NCBI RefSeq assembly: GCF_000349945.1
Contig: NC_020516.1
Span: forward strand, 186,001-250,000
Origin: Azoarcus sp. KH32C
GTDB taxonomy: Bacteria; Pseudomonadota; Gammaproteobacteria; Burkholderiales; Rhodocyclaceae
Direction of reading: 5' to 3'
DNA: 64,000 bases
Shown: positions 14,206 through 24,118 of the stretch, piece by piece
Position numbering within the stretch: position 1 is the first letter of the stretch
Layout: each line of letters begins with the position of its first letter
Notes under the pieces: generated by a model
Seen by the model: only the letters and a program-made list of their open reading frames with translations
Databases searched by the model: none
What the model was told of the DNA's origin: nothing
Made by a program: the position numbers and the translations under genes

Positions 14206-15810
14206 TCAGTTTCCGCTCATTGTCTCCGAAACGTAGCGGCGGATGCGCGGCGCCTCGCTGCCGATGTGGAAGGCGAGGCGCCGTTCGCGCAGCCCGACGT
14301 CGGCCGCGGTGAAGCGCTCGAGGCGACGCTGGTGCTCGATCCAGTTCTCGTCGACGAAGTACTCGATATAGCGTCCCGGCAGCGAGGTGTCGCGAAAGAG
14401 TCCCCACGACATCGCGCCCTGGCGCAGCCGCGCGCGGCGCGTCTCCTGCATGACTGCGCTGAAGCCGGCGGCGCGCGCGGGGTCGATCAGGTATTCGATC
14501 GTCACCATCACCGGGCCCTCGTCCGGCTGGATGTCGATCACCGCGGGCGGAATCGTCGAGGTGACCGAGGCGGGCGTCAGGTCTTCGTCGGCGGTGTGGA
14601 CCTTCACATGGCGGCGCGTGATCACCATCACCAGCGGCCCGACGACCGACGCGATCAGGATGCTGACCGTCACCGTCGTCAGGTTCGCGACGTAGCCCCA
14701 CAGCGCCGCGCCGGCGGCGCTACCGCCCATCAGCGCCATCTGGTAGATCGACATGCCGCGCGCCCGCACCCAGTTCGGCAGCCCCATCTGCGCGGCGACT
14801 GTCAGGGAGTTCGCGGTCGAGATCCACGCCATGCCGGCGACGACCATCGCCGGCACCGCGAGCCACAGCGTCGGCACCAGCACGACCACGACGGCGCAGG
14901 CCGCGTGCGTGAGCGTGCCCCAGCGCACGAAGGCTTCGCGCTCGAGCTTCTGGCGCAGGCGCGCGAGATTCAGCGCCGCGAACACGGCACCGCTGCCCAT
15001 TGCCGCGAGCAGCAGCGTGTAGCTCCCCGCCCCGCCGCCATGCACGTTGCGCGCAACCAGCGGCAGCAGCGCCGTGAGCGAGGTTGATTGCAGGAAGAAG
15101 AGGAAGATGCGCGCGAGCACCCGGCGCATCGGCGGCGACTGCAGCACGTGCTGCAGGCCGACCCGCATCGCGGCGAGGAAGCGCTCGCCGGGCAGGGCGC
15201 TGATCTTCGGTTCGGTGCGCCAGCGCATGATCTGCACGAAGGCGATTACGGCGAGCACCGCGTTGAGCATGAAGACGTAGGGACTGCCGACGCTCGCGAG
15301 CAGCGCCCCGGCGACGACCGGACCGATCACGCGCGACATGTTCATCGCGACGCCGTTCAGGGCCAGCGCGGCCGGCAGGTCGTGACGCGGCACGATATCC
15401 GGGATGATCGCCGCGAACACCGGCCAGCGCATCGCGAGCCCGATGCCGTTGGCGAAGGTCAGCGCGAGCAGGAGTTCGGCGTTGAGCGTTCCGGTGAATG
15501 ACAGCGCGCCGAGCACGACCGCGACCAGCGCGACCCACAGCTGCGTGCCGGCGAAGTACCGGCGGCGGTCGACGATGTCGGCGAGCGCGCCGCTCGGCAG
15601 CCCCAGCACGAACACCGGCAGGGTGGAGGCCGCCTGCACCATCGCCACCATCAGCGCGCTCGTCGTCAGCGAGGTCATCAGCCAGGCCGAGGCGACGTCG
15701 TTCATCCACATCGTGACGTTCGCCGCGAGCCAGGCGAGCCACAGCATGCGGAACACGGGCACGCGCAGCGGTGCGAGCGCCGAGGGCGCTTCGGCGGAAT
15801 CGAGCGGCAA
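14206..15810 (-). CDS. MFS exporter with C-terminal monooxygenase-like domain
   Basis: A 534-residue protein. Residues 15-410 form a twelve-helix major facilitator of the MFS_3/EntS-like exporter group (GLPSGALADIVDRRR near 75 is the MFS loop 2-3 motif). Residues about 425-534 are soluble: VMVTIEYLIDPARAAGFSAVM then RGAMSWGLFRDTSLPGRYIEY-like strands match the ferredoxin-like fold of antibiotic-biosynthesis-monooxygenase (ABM) domains. This fusion recurs in bacterial MFS proteins; the added domain may bind cargo. Translation starts at a TTG with an excellent GGAGG six bases upstream; no better ATG exists. Coupled downstream to the YbaK-like gene. Confidence 0.88.
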   Translation of the reverse strand: MPLDSAEAPSALAPLRVPVFRMLWLAWLAANVTMWMNDVASAWLMTSLTTSALMVAMVQAASTLPVFVLGLPSGALADIVDRRRYFAGTQLWVALVAVVLGALSFTGTLNAELLLALTFANGIGLAMRWPVFAAIIPDIVPRHDLPAALALNGVAMNMSRVIGPVVAGALLASVGSPYVFMLNAVLAVIAFVQIMRWRTEPKISALPGERFLAAMRVGLQHVLQSPPMRRVLARIFLFFLQSTSLTALLPLVARNVHGGGAGSYTLLLAAMGSGAVFAALNLARLRQKLEREAFVRWGTLTHAACAVVVVLVPTLWLAVPAMVVAGMAWISTANSLTVAAQMGLPNWVRARGMSIYQMALMGGSAAGAALWGYVANLTTVTVSILIASVVGPLVMVITRRHVKVHTADEDLTPASVTSTIPPAVIDIQPDEGPVMVTIEYLIDPARAAGFSAVMQETRRARLRQGAMSWGLFRDTSLPGRYIEYFVDENWIEHQRRLERFTAADVGLRERRLAFHIGSEAPRIRRYVSETMSGN

Positions 15811-16030
15811 GGTTTCCTCCGTGGGGTGAGGGGGATCGACGTCGATGTGCAGGACCCGCGAATTTTTTCAGTATAGCGGGGCCGACGATCCGTTCTCGGA
15901 GCCTTGCCCATCGCGGCGAGTTCCTCATCCGCTGCTCCCATCCTCGCGCAGCGTTATGATTGCGCTTCGCGTCAGCCCGACGCGGTCGCGCCGCGTTGTT
16001 CCACGGTGCGACGCCCCTCCCTCCGAAAGC

Positions 16031-17377
16031 ATGAACGCCTCACCGAAACCCCGTTCCCTCGCCGTCCTCCTTGCTCCCAGTCTGATCGTCGCCGCTTGCG
16101 CGACCGGCCCCCGGCCTGCCGTGCAGGCACCCGCGCCAGTCGAGACGCTGCCGATGCCGGGGGCGCCCGGCGGTCCCGCATCGACCGCCCCGTCGACGCC
16201 CGCGGCGACTCCGCTGCCGGTGCCGTCGCCCGACATGCCGCGCGGTGGCGGCCGCATCCCGCCGCTCTCGGTGCCGGCGCCGGTCGTACCTCCGGCGCCG
16301 GCTCCGCGCCCGTCCAGCCCGCGCGAGCTCGAGGCGCGCGCGCGGCTGCAGGTGCTGCTGCCGCCGACCGTCATCCGCGACCGCGACGAGTGGGCGGGCG
16401 ACATCGCCGCCGCCTTCGGCGCGCTGCAGCTCGCGCCGAGCGCCGAAAACCTGTGCGCGTCGATCGCCGTGATCGAACAGGAGTCCGGCTTTCAGGCCGA
16501 CCCCGTGGTGCCCGGCCTGTCGCGCATCGCCTGGAAGGAGATCGAAACGCGCCGCCAGCGCTACGGCATCCCCAAGCTCGCGCTCGATGCCGCGCTGTCG
16601 AAGACCTCGCCGGACGGCCGGACCTATCGCCAGCGCATCGACAGCCTGCGCACCGAGCGGCAGATGAGCGTGCTCTACGGTGACATCATCGACGAGGTGC
16701 CCGGCGGCAAGCTGCTGCTGAGCGGCTACAACCCGGTGCACACCGGCGGGCCGATGCAGGTCAGCGTCGCCTTCGCCGAGGAGCATGCCCGCACGAAACC
16801 CTATCCGGCGCCCGGGAACGGCAAGATCCGCGAAGCCGTGTTCTCGCGCCGCGGCGGCCTGCATTTCGGCATTGCGCACCTGCTCGACTACCCGGTGAGC
16901 TATTCGAGCCCGCTCTACCGCTTCGCCGACTTCAACGCCGGCCACTACGCGAGCCGCAATGCGGCCTTCCAGTTGGCGGTCGCGCGCCTGACCGGGCAGA
17001 CGCTCGCCCCCGACGGCGACCTGCTGCGCTACGAGAACGGCGAGCCGTCGCGGAGCGCAAGCGCGACGCAGAAGGCGCTGTTCAAGCTCTCGATGCCCTT
17101 GCGCCTGTCCCGCGGCGAGATCCTGACCGCCCTGGAACAGGAAAAGAGCGATGCCTTCGCCCGTACCGCGCTCTACCAGCGCGTCTTCTCGCTCGCCGAC
17201 CAACGTGCCGGCCGGCCCATGTCGCGCGAGGTCCTGCCGCGCATCAGCCTCAAGAGCCCGAAGATCACCCGCAAGCTGACCACGGCGTGGTTTGCTGAGC
17301 GGGTGAATACGCGCTACGGCAGCTGCATGGGGCGCGCACAGCCCGTGATGCTCATGCCCACCGCCAGGCTGAAGTAA
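16031..17377 (+). CDS. DUF1615 lipoprotein
   Basis: A 448-residue envelope protein. The signal ends in a lipobox-like LIVAAC (Cys about residue 20), followed by a long Pro/Ala-rich linker to about residue 100 that could span the periplasm. The folded part begins with LLPPTVIRDRDEWAGDIAAAF and continues through ENLCASIAVIEQESGFQADP, a pattern typical of DUF1615 and reminiscent of the helix carrying the catalytic Glu in lysozyme-like domains. A role in peptidoglycan is therefore possible but unproven. Starts further upstream in the frame lack a signal peptide. It runs divergently from the MFS gene across a 220-base gap. Confidence 0.85.
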   Translation: MNASPKPRSLAVLLAPSLIVAACATGPRPAVQAPAPVETLPMPGAPGGPASTAPSTPAATPLPVPSPDMPRGGGRIPPLSVPAPVVPPAPAPRPSSPRELEARARLQVLLPPTVIRDRDEWAGDIAAAFGALQLAPSAENLCASIAVIEQESGFQADPVVPGLSRIAWKEIETRRQRYGIPKLALDAALSKTSPDGRTYRQRIDSLRTERQMSVLYGDIIDEVPGGKLLLSGYNPVHTGGPMQVSVAFAEEHARTKPYPAPGNGKIREAVFSRRGGLHFGIAHLLDYPVSYSSPLYRFADFNAGHYASRNAAFQLAVARLTGQTLAPDGDLLRYENGEPSRSASATQKALFKLSMPLRLSRGEILTALEQEKSDAFARTALYQRVFSLADQRAGRPMSREVLPRISLKSPKITRKLTTAWFAERVNTRYGSCMGRAQPVMLMPTARLK

Positions 17378-17485
17378 TTCACGCCCGGCGGCCGGAAATT
17401 CTCATCAATGTAAAGGGGTTATTGAGTTCCTCCCGGCATGAGGCGATCATGATTACCGGCTAGCCACTAACTGGAGTCCGCCCCC

Positions 17486-20400
17486 GTGGATGGCGCAATC
17501 AAGTGGATCGAAGCGGTCTTCGAGGCCATTCCCCTGCCTTTGCTCGAAGTCTGGGGCATGGTCGGCTACCTGCTCGGATTCGGGCTGATGATCTGCGCCT
17601 TCGGCGGCTTCACCTTTCGGCCCGGCGGACGCTGGCGCGTGGGCCGCGAGCGCCAGACCTGGGATGGCCGCGCGCTGCGCAGCCTCGTGCTGACCTTCGT
17701 GCTGATCCTCGCGACCGGCTACCTCGGCTCCTTCATCGTCCTGGTCCCCGGCGCGCAGACCTTCGAATCGCTGAAGGACCTGACCGTCTTCCTGTGCGTC
17801 GTCCTCTTCGGCTATCCCGCCCTGATCGTCGTGCCCTTCGCCTACGGGCTGTCGGATCTGATCGAAGGCGTGCCGCCGGATTTCTTGCGCGACTGGTTCT
17901 TCGGCTACTTCATCAACCCGGCCTGCTTCTGGGTCGCCTACCAGTTCATCGGCCGCGATCCCGACTTCCGGCAGCTGCGCACCTGGCGCTGGTACCTGCT
18001 GTTCGTCGCGGTCTTCATGAGCATCGAGCCGCAATTGTGGGGCTACATCTGCGCCGACAAATTCACGGCGGAGATCTCCTACCGTAACATCACGCCGGCG
18101 CTGTTCTTCACGACCTCGATCACGTGGATCCTCGCGCCGTTGGCGATGCTCGTCGCGTTGCCGCTGGCGCGGAAGTACCGCCTGTTCTGGGCCGAGATCC
18201 CCGGCCATGTCCGCGAACGCGTGCTGGGGCGCAAGGACTGGGTGTGGGAGAGCGGCGTCGGCGATCCGCGCACCGCTGAAAGCCGGGCGCGCGACGGTCT
18301 GCCGATCCGCATGTTCCTCGCCACGCCCTTCATCGTGCTCGTGCTGGTGATGGTCGGCGCGACCGCCTACACGACGCTGCACAGCGCGGAGGAGTCGGCC
18401 AACAAGCTCGCCACGCGACTGCACCAGGAAGCTTCCGAGAACATCAATCTCTATCTCGACGATTACCTGGAGCGCTCGCGTGAGTTCGAGGCCGGGCGGC
18501 GCATCGCCGACATCAACCAGTTGCTCGGCCGCCTGCCGCTCGCCGAGCACGGTCGGGCCTTCGTCGTCGACCGCCAGGGCAAGCTCGTCGCCTCGTCCGA
18601 AAACGCGGTGCCGCCGCTGCCCTTCGTGCGGGAAGATCCGGTTGTCGTGAAGGCGGTCGAGCGGCTCGGCGAGACGAGCGGGCCGCTGGCGGCGCTGACG
18701 ACGCCGGCCCAGTTCCAGTTCGACATCGTCACAACAAAGCCCCTGTCGCGCGAGACCTGGCTGGCGCGCGCGACGCCCTACCGCGACCGTAGCGGCGAGA
18801 CCGACTGGATCCTGATGACGGCCATGCCGGCCGGCTATTACCTGGAAGGCGTAAGGGCCGGCAACAGCCGTTCGGCGATGGTGTTCGCCGTGGCGTTGAC
18901 GCTGTCGCTGGTGATCGCGGGCTATCTCGCGATGATCGTCGCCGCACCGATCCGCAGCATCGTGCTCGCGACGCGCGAGCTGATGAAGGGCGACCTCGCG
19001 CAGCGGGTGCCCGGGACCCGTCTCGAAGAGCTGGGCCTGCTCGCCCGCTCCTTCAACAAGATGGCCGAGGAGCTGCAGACCTCCTTCGAGGCGCTGCGCA
19101 ACGAAGTCAAGACGCGCAAGGCGCGCGAGCGCGAGCTCGAGGACAGCGAGGGGCGCGTGCGGCTGAGCGAGAACCGCCTGCAACTGGCGACCTGTGCCGC
19201 GCATCTCGGCGTGTGGGACTGGGACATCGGGAAGAACGAGCTCGTCTGGGACGACGCGATGTACCGCCAGTACGGCATCGAGCGCGACCGCTTCGGCGGC
19301 GCCTACGAGGCCTGGTCGAGCAGCCTCGCCCCGGAAGACTTCGAGCGTGCGAACGCCGAGGTCGAGGCGGCGCTGCGCGGCGAGCGGGAGTTCGAGTCCG
19401 AGTTCCGCATTGTCTGGCCGGACGGCTCCGTCCATTACATCCGCGGCGTCGCCCAGACCATCCGCGCCGAGGACGGACGGCCGCTGCGCATGGTCGGCAT
19501 CAACTACGACGTCACCGAGCAGAAGCGCGCCGCGGCCGAGATCCTCAAGCTCAACGCCGAGCTCGAGCGGCGCGTGATCGAGCGCACCGCCCAGCTCAAG
19601 GCCGCGAACAAGGAGCTGCTGAAGGCGAAGGACATCGCCGAGGACGCCAAGCGCGCGCAGTCCGAATTCCTCGCGAACATGAGCCACGAGATCCGCACGC
19701 CAATGAACGCGATCCTCGGCATGCTCTATCTCGCGCTGAAGAGCGAGCTCACACCGAGCCAGCACAACTATCTCGCCAAGGCGCAGGGCGCGGCGCACTC
19801 GCTGCTCGGCATCATCAACGACATCCTCGACATCTCGAAGATCGAAGCCGGCAAGCTCGACATCGAGCAGGTCGAATTCGGCCTCGACACCGTGCTCGAG
19901 CAGCTCACCGACGCGGTCGGCTACCTCGCCGAGGACAAGGGCGTCGAGTTCCTCGTCCGCTACGATCCGGCGATCCCCTCGCGCCTCGTCGGCGATCCGC
20001 TGCGCCTCGGGCAGATCCTGCTCAACCTGTGCGGCAACGCGGTCAAGTTCACCGAGCGTGGCGAGGTCGAACTGTCCTTCCGCTGCATCGACGCGGGCGA
20101 GACCGACATCCTGCTCCAGGTCTTCGTGCGCGACACCGGCATCGGCATGACGGCCGAGGTGCAGCGCAAGCTCTTCGAGAAATTCACCCAGGCCGACCAG
20201 AGCACCACGCGCCGTTTCGGCGGCACCGGGCTGGGGCTCGCGATCAGCCGCAATCTCGCCGAGCTGATGGGCGGCAACATCTGGGTCGACGACTCGCAGC
20301 CGGGCAAGGGCACGACGATGTGCTTCACGATGCGGCTCCGGATCGCTCCGCAGGGGCAGGCCCGCCAGCGCGAGCTGGTCGAGCGCGCAGGGCCACTGCT

Positions 20401-21892
20401 CGAAGGCATCCGCGTGCTGGTCGTCGACGACAACGAGGCCTCGCGCGAAATCCTCGCCGACATGCTGCGCTTCTTCCGGCTCGACGTCGGCACGGCGCTA
20501 AGCGGGGCGGCGGCGCTGGCGGCCTTGCGCGGCGCGACGGAAAAGCCCTACGACCTGGTACTGATGGACTGGCGCATGCCCGGCATGAACGGCGACGAGG
20601 CGACGGCGCTGATCCATCGTGACGGCGCCATCCCGCATCATCCCAAGGTGGTGATGGTCACCGCCTACGGGCGCGAAGACGTCTTCCGTTTCGCCGAACA
20701 GGCGGGCGTCGACGGTTTCCTGATCAAGCCGGTGTCGCCCTCGGTGCTGCTCGACACGATCCTCTCGGTGCTCGGGCGCGGACGCATCTTCGGCGCCGAG
20801 GAACGCACGGGCACGCGCGAACCGACGACCGCCGGCCGACTCGCCGGCGCGCGCGTGCTGCTCGTCGAAGACAACGACATCAACCGCGAATTCGCCACCG
20901 AGCTACTGCGCAGCGAAGGCATCGAGGTCGACGAGGCGCGCACCGGCGCCGAGGCGGTCGACCGCGTGCAGACGGGCGACTACGACGCGGTGCTGATGGA
21001 CATCCAGATGCCGGTGATGGACGGGCTCGAAGCCGCGCGCCGGATCCGCGCGCTCGCCGGCTTGCCCGGCTGCGAAGCCTTCGCGCGGCTTCCGATCGTC
21101 GCGATGACGGCGCTGGCGATGACGCGCGACGCCGAGAAGAGCCAGGCCGCCGGCATGAATGACCACGTCACCAAGCCGATCGCGCCCGAGCGCCTGATGG
21201 CGACGCTGGCGAAGTGGGTGCAGGTGCCGCCGGAGCGCCACGCGGCGCAGCTCGCCCGGATCGCGCCGAAAGCCGGCGAAGTGCCGGGCGACCTGCTGGC
21301 GCTCGCGAGCCTCGACGCCCGCGAGGGCATCCGCCGCATCGGCGGCAAGGCCGACGCCTATCGCAAGCAGCTGCAGCGCTTTCGCAAGCGCCACGCCGGC
21401 GCGGTCGCCGACTTGCGCGCCCAGCTCGCGGCCGGCGCGCTGCAGCGTGCCGAGGAAATCTGTCATGTGCTGAAGGGCGTCACCGGCACGCTCGGCGCAC
21501 GGGCGCTGTACGAGAGGATCTCGGCCATCGACGCGCTGCTCAAGGCGGGCGTGCTGCCCGACGCCGTCGCGCTCGACGAGGCCGAGGCGCTGCAGCAGCG
21601 GCTGATGGACGAGATCGACGGCCTCGACACCGGGACCGAGGTGCCTACTCGAGCGGCAGCGCCGCTCACTCCGGAGGCCGTGCGGGCGCTCCTCGTCAGG
21701 CTCGAACTCGCGCTCGACAGCGATCTCGGCGCCGCCGAACCGCTGCTCACCGAATTGCGCGCCGGCATCGCCGGCACCCCGCTCGAAACCGAAGTCGCCG
21801 TCGTGGCCGCGCTGGTCGATGTGTTCGACATCGATGCGGCCCGCGCGAAGCTCAAGCAACTGGACGCCCCCCAACCGGATACGACGCGATGA
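17486..21892 (+). CDS. membrane hybrid sensor histidine kinase (PAS-HisKA-HATPase-REC-REC-Hpt)
   Basis: A 1,468-residue phosphorelay kinase. Six hydrophobic helices occupy residues 18-227, a further helix lies at 275-296, then a ~165-residue periplasmic sensor region, a helix at 462-486 and a HAMP linker to about 535. A PAS domain spans 562-681. HisKA has the phospho-His in [10 protein letters not shown] near 733; the ATPase has GNAVKFT, DTGIGM and GGTGLGLA (835-951). Two receivers follow with Asp in LMDWRMPG (~1027) and LMDIQMPV (~1171), then an Hpt domain with His in CHVLKG (~1327). GTG start with GGAG ten bases upstream. The stop overlaps the next start (ATGA), coupling it to a c-di-GMP protein. 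Confidence 0.93.
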   Translation: MDGAIKWIEAVFEAIPLPLLEVWGMVGYLLGFGLMICAFGGFTFRPGGRWRVGRERQTWDGRALRSLVLTFVLILATGYLGSFIVLVPGAQTFESLKDLTVFLCVVLFGYPALIVVPFAYGLSDLIEGVPPDFLRDWFFGYFINPACFWVAYQFIGRDPDFRQLRTWRWYLLFVAVFMSIEPQLWGYICADKFTAEISYRNITPALFFTTSITWILAPLAMLVALPLARKYRLFWAEIPGHVRERVLGRKDWVWESGVGDPRTAESRARDGLPIRMFLATPFIVLVLVMVGATAYTTLHSAEESANKLATRLHQEASENINLYLDDYLERSREFEAGRRIADINQLLGRLPLAEHGRAFVVDRQGKLVASSENAVPPLPFVREDPVVVKAVERLGETSGPLAALTTPAQFQFDIVTTKPLSRETWLARATPYRDRSGETDWILMTAMPAGYYLEGVRAGNSRSAMVFAVALTLSLVIAGYLAMIVAAPIRSIVLATRELMKGDLAQRVPGTRLEELGLLARSFNKMAEELQTSFEALRNEVKTRKARERELEDSEGRVRLSENRLQLATCAAHLGVWDWDIGKNELVWDDAMYRQYGIERDRFGGAYEAWSSSLAPEDFERANAEVEAALRGEREFESEFRIVWPDGSVHYIRGVAQTIRAEDGRPLRMVGINYDVTEQKRAAAEILKLNAELERRVIERTAQLKAANKELLKAKDIAEDAKRAQSEFLANMSHEIRTPMNAILGMLYLALKSELTPSQHNYLAKAQGAAHSLLGIINDILDISKIEAGKLDIEQVEFGLDTVLEQLTDAVGYLAEDKGVEFLVRYDPAIPSRLVGDPLRLGQILLNLCGNAVKFTERGEVELSFRCIDAGETDILLQVFVRDTGIGMTAEVQRKLFEKFTQADQSTTRRFGGTGLGLAISRNLAELMGGNIWVDDSQPGKGTTMCFTMRLRIAPQGQARQRELVERAGPLLEGIRVLVVDDNEASREILADMLRFFRLDVGTALSGAAALAALRGATEKPYDLVLMDWRMPGMNGDEATALIHRDGAIPHHPKVVMVTAYGREDVFRFAEQAGVDGFLIKPVSPSVLLDTILSVLGRGRIFGAEERTGTREPTTAGRLAGARVLLVEDNDINREFATELLRSEGIEVDEARTGAEAVDRVQTGDYDAVLMDIQMPVMDGLEAARRIRALAGLPGCEAFARLPIVAMTALAMTRDAEKSQAAGMNDHVTKPIAPERLMATLAKWVQVPPERHAAQLARIAPKAGEVPGDLLALASLDAREGIRRIGGKADAYRKQLQRFRKRHAGAVADLRAQLAAGALQRAEEICHVLKGVTGTLGARALYERISAIDALLKAGVLPDAVALDEAEALQQRLMDEIDGLDTGTEVPTRAAAPLTPEAVRALLVRLELALDSDLGAAEPLLTELRAGIAGTPLETEVAVVAALVDVFDIDAARAKLKQLDAPQPDTTR

Positions 21893-24105
21893 ATCCCACT
21901 CTCGCCCAAGCCGCCCGGCCCGCCCGCGAACGCTGCCGCCTGCTGATCGTCGACGATGCGCACGAGAACCTGCACGCGCTGATGAACATTCTGCGCGACG
22001 ACTATGCGCTCGTCGCCGCGACGAACGGCGAGAAGGCGCTCGAACTCGCGCGCCGCACTCCCCAGCCCGACCTGATCCTGCTCGACATCCGCATGCCGGA
22101 CATGGACGGCTACTCGGTGCTCGCCGCGCTGAAGCTCGATCCGGCGACGGCCGACATCCCGGTGATCTTCGTCACCGCGCTCAGCGAGGCGGCGGACGAG
22201 GCGCGCGGACTGGCGATGGGCGTGGCCGACTACATCACCAAGCCGGTGAATCCCGACCTCCTCAAGGTGCGCGTGCGCGATCAGTTGGAGCTGCAGCGCT
22301 ACCGCAAGCACCCCGTGCTGTTCGACATCGCCGCGCATGCCGATCCGACCCATCCGGCGTCGCTGTTGGTCGTCGACGACATCCCGGAGAACATCCACGA
22401 ACTGCTCGAAGCGCTGAAGAGCGAGTATCGCATCCGCGTCGCTCGCAACGGCGCCGAGGCGCTCGATGTCGTGCAAGGTCCGACCCCGCCCGACCTCGTG
22501 CTGCTCGACATCCTGATGCCCGACATGGACGGCTACGAGGTCTGCCGCCGGATCAAGGAGATGCCGGGCGGGGACCGCATCCCGGTGCTCTTCGTCACCG
22601 TCGTCGACGCGACCGACGAGAAGGTGAAGGGCTTCGAGCTCGGCGCCGCCGACTACATCACCAAGCCCTTCGACATCGACGAGGTGCGCGCGCGCATCCG
22701 CACCCATCTCGAACTCGCGCGCCTGCGCCGCTTTCTCGAAGACCTCGTCGCGCAACGCAGCGCGATGCTGCAGGTGAGCGAGGAGAAATACCGCGTGCTC
22801 GCGCACCGCGACCCGCTCACCGGGCTCGCGAACCGCATGCTGTTCGCCGAGCTGCTGTCGCACGCGATCCTGCACGCGGAGCGCAGCCAGAACCAGTTCG
22901 CGCTGCTCTTTCTCGACCTCGACCGCTTCAAGACCATCAACGAAAGCCTCGGCCACAAGGTCGGCGACCAACTGCTGATCGAGGGCGCCAAGCGGCTCAA
23001 GGCCCTGCTGCCCGACAGCGACGCGATCGCGCGGATTGGCGGCGACGAATTCAACATCATCGTCGACCACAGCGACGACATGCCGATCGACCTGATGGCG
23101 CAACGCATGATCGATGCCTTCGCCGAGCCCTTCGTCGCTGCCGGTCACAGCGTCTACGTCGGAGTCAGCGTCGGGATTGCGCTGTTTCCTGCCGACGGCA
23201 CGAGCGCGGAAGTGCTGCAGAGCAGCGCCGACGCCGCCCTGCATCAGGCCAAGATGCAGGGGCGCGGCATCCTGCGCTTCTTCTCGCCGGAGTTGACCCG
23301 CCGCGCGAAGGAGCGCGTCGCGCTCGACGCCGACCTGCGCCGCGCGCTGGAGCGCCAGGAATTGCGGCTGCACTACCAGCCTCAGGTCGACCTCTTCAGC
23401 GGCGAGATCGTCGGGCTGGAGGCGCTGGTGCGCTGGCAACACCCCGAGCGCGGCATGATCCCGCCGGGCGACTTCATCCCGCTCGCCGAGGAAAGCGGCC
23501 TCGTCGTGCCGCTCGGCGACTGGGTGCTGCAGGAGGCCTGTCGCCAGATCAAGCTCTGGTCCGATGCCGGCTGCGCCGTGCGCCAGACTGCGGTCAACGT
23601 GTCCACGGTGCAGCTGAGCCGCGGCAACCTCGTCGGATCGGTCAGGAGCGCGCTGGCGACGAGCGGCATCGCGCCCGAACAGCTCGAGCTCGAGATCACC
23701 GAGAGCTTCGTGATGGCCGACCGCGAACAGTCGTTCAAGACGCTCGCGGAACTGAAGGCGCTCGGCGTGCGCCTGTCGATCGACGACTTCGGTACCGGCT
23801 ACTCATCGCTCGCCTACCTGCAGCAGCTCGACGTCCATACGCTCAAGATCGACCGCTCCTTCGTCAGCGACATGACGACCGACAGCGGCAACGCGTCCAT
23901 CGTCCGCGCGGTGATCGGCATCGGCCACAGCCTGGGGCTGACCGTCGTCGCCGAGGGCGTCGAGGACGAGGTCCAGGCGCACGTCTTGCGCTCGATGCGC
24001 TGCAACGTGATGCAGGGCTACCTCGTCAGCCGTCCGCTGCCCGTCGAGCGGATGACCGAGTTTCTTGCCTCGTACCGGCCCGGCGGCATGCCGCCGGGCG
24101 GCTGA
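21889..24105 (+). CDS. REC-REC-GGDEF-EAL response regulator
   Basis: A 738-residue cytoplasmic protein. Two receivers (residues 16-130 and 157-275) have phospho-acceptor Asp in [11 protein letters not shown] and [11 protein letters not shown] and Lys in TKPV/TKPF. A GGDEF domain (305-467) has intact IGGDEF but no RxxD inhibition site (PDSD instead). The EAL domain (478-734) keeps EAL, the Asn of [24 protein letters not shown], the Glu of AEGVED and the Gln of MQGY, so phosphodiesterase activity is likely. It starts at the ATG overlapping the stop of the hybrid kinase, which is the obvious phosphodonor through its Hpt domain. Net effect on c-di-GMP (made or broken down) cannot be told. Confidence 0.93.
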   Translation: MNPTLAQAARPARERCRLLIVDDAHENLHALMNILRDDYALVAATNGEKALELARRTPQPDLILLDIRMPDMDGYSVLAALKLDPATADIPVIFVTALSEAADEARGLAMGVADYITKPVNPDLLKVRVRDQLELQRYRKHPVLFDIAAHADPTHPASLLVVDDIPENIHELLEALKSEYRIRVARNGAEALDVVQGPTPPDLVLLDILMPDMDGYEVCRRIKEMPGGDRIPVLFVTVVDATDEKVKGFELGAADYITKPFDIDEVRARIRTHLELARLRRFLEDLVAQRSAMLQVSEEKYRVLAHRDPLTGLANRMLFAELLSHAILHAERSQNQFALLFLDLDRFKTINESLGHKVGDQLLIEGAKRLKALLPDSDAIARIGGDEFNIIVDHSDDMPIDLMAQRMIDAFAEPFVAAGHSVYVGVSVGIALFPADGTSAEVLQSSADAALHQAKMQGRGILRFFSPELTRRAKERVALDADLRRALERQELRLHYQPQVDLFSGEIVGLEALVRWQHPERGMIPPGDFIPLAEESGLVVPLGDWVLQEACRQIKLWSDAGCAVRQTAVNVSTVQLSRGNLVGSVRSALATSGIAPEQLELEITESFVMADREQSFKTLAELKALGVRLSIDDFGTGYSSLAYLQQLDVHTLKIDRSFVSDMTTDSGNASIVRAVIGIGHSLGLTVVAEGVEDEVQAHVLRSMRCNVMQGYLVSRPLPVERMTEFLASYRPGGMPPGG
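24079..24098. repeat. 20-bp perfect palindrome at the end of the GGDEF-EAL gene
   Basis: The bases CCCGGCGGCATGCCGCCGGG are fully self-complementary and encode the last residues (PGGMPPGG) before the stop at 24105. In RNA this forms a strong hairpin just before the end of the message and 20 bases from the convergent gene ending at 24119. It could act as a transcript-stabilising or terminating element, or as a protein site. No T run follows. Confidence 0.5.
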
Positions 24106-24118
24106 TCCGCGGCGGCGC

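Noticed and set aside
17453..19798. A 781-residue antisense frame over the hybrid kinase
   Set aside because: No ribosome site or family motif; the opposite strand encodes an unmistakable kinase.
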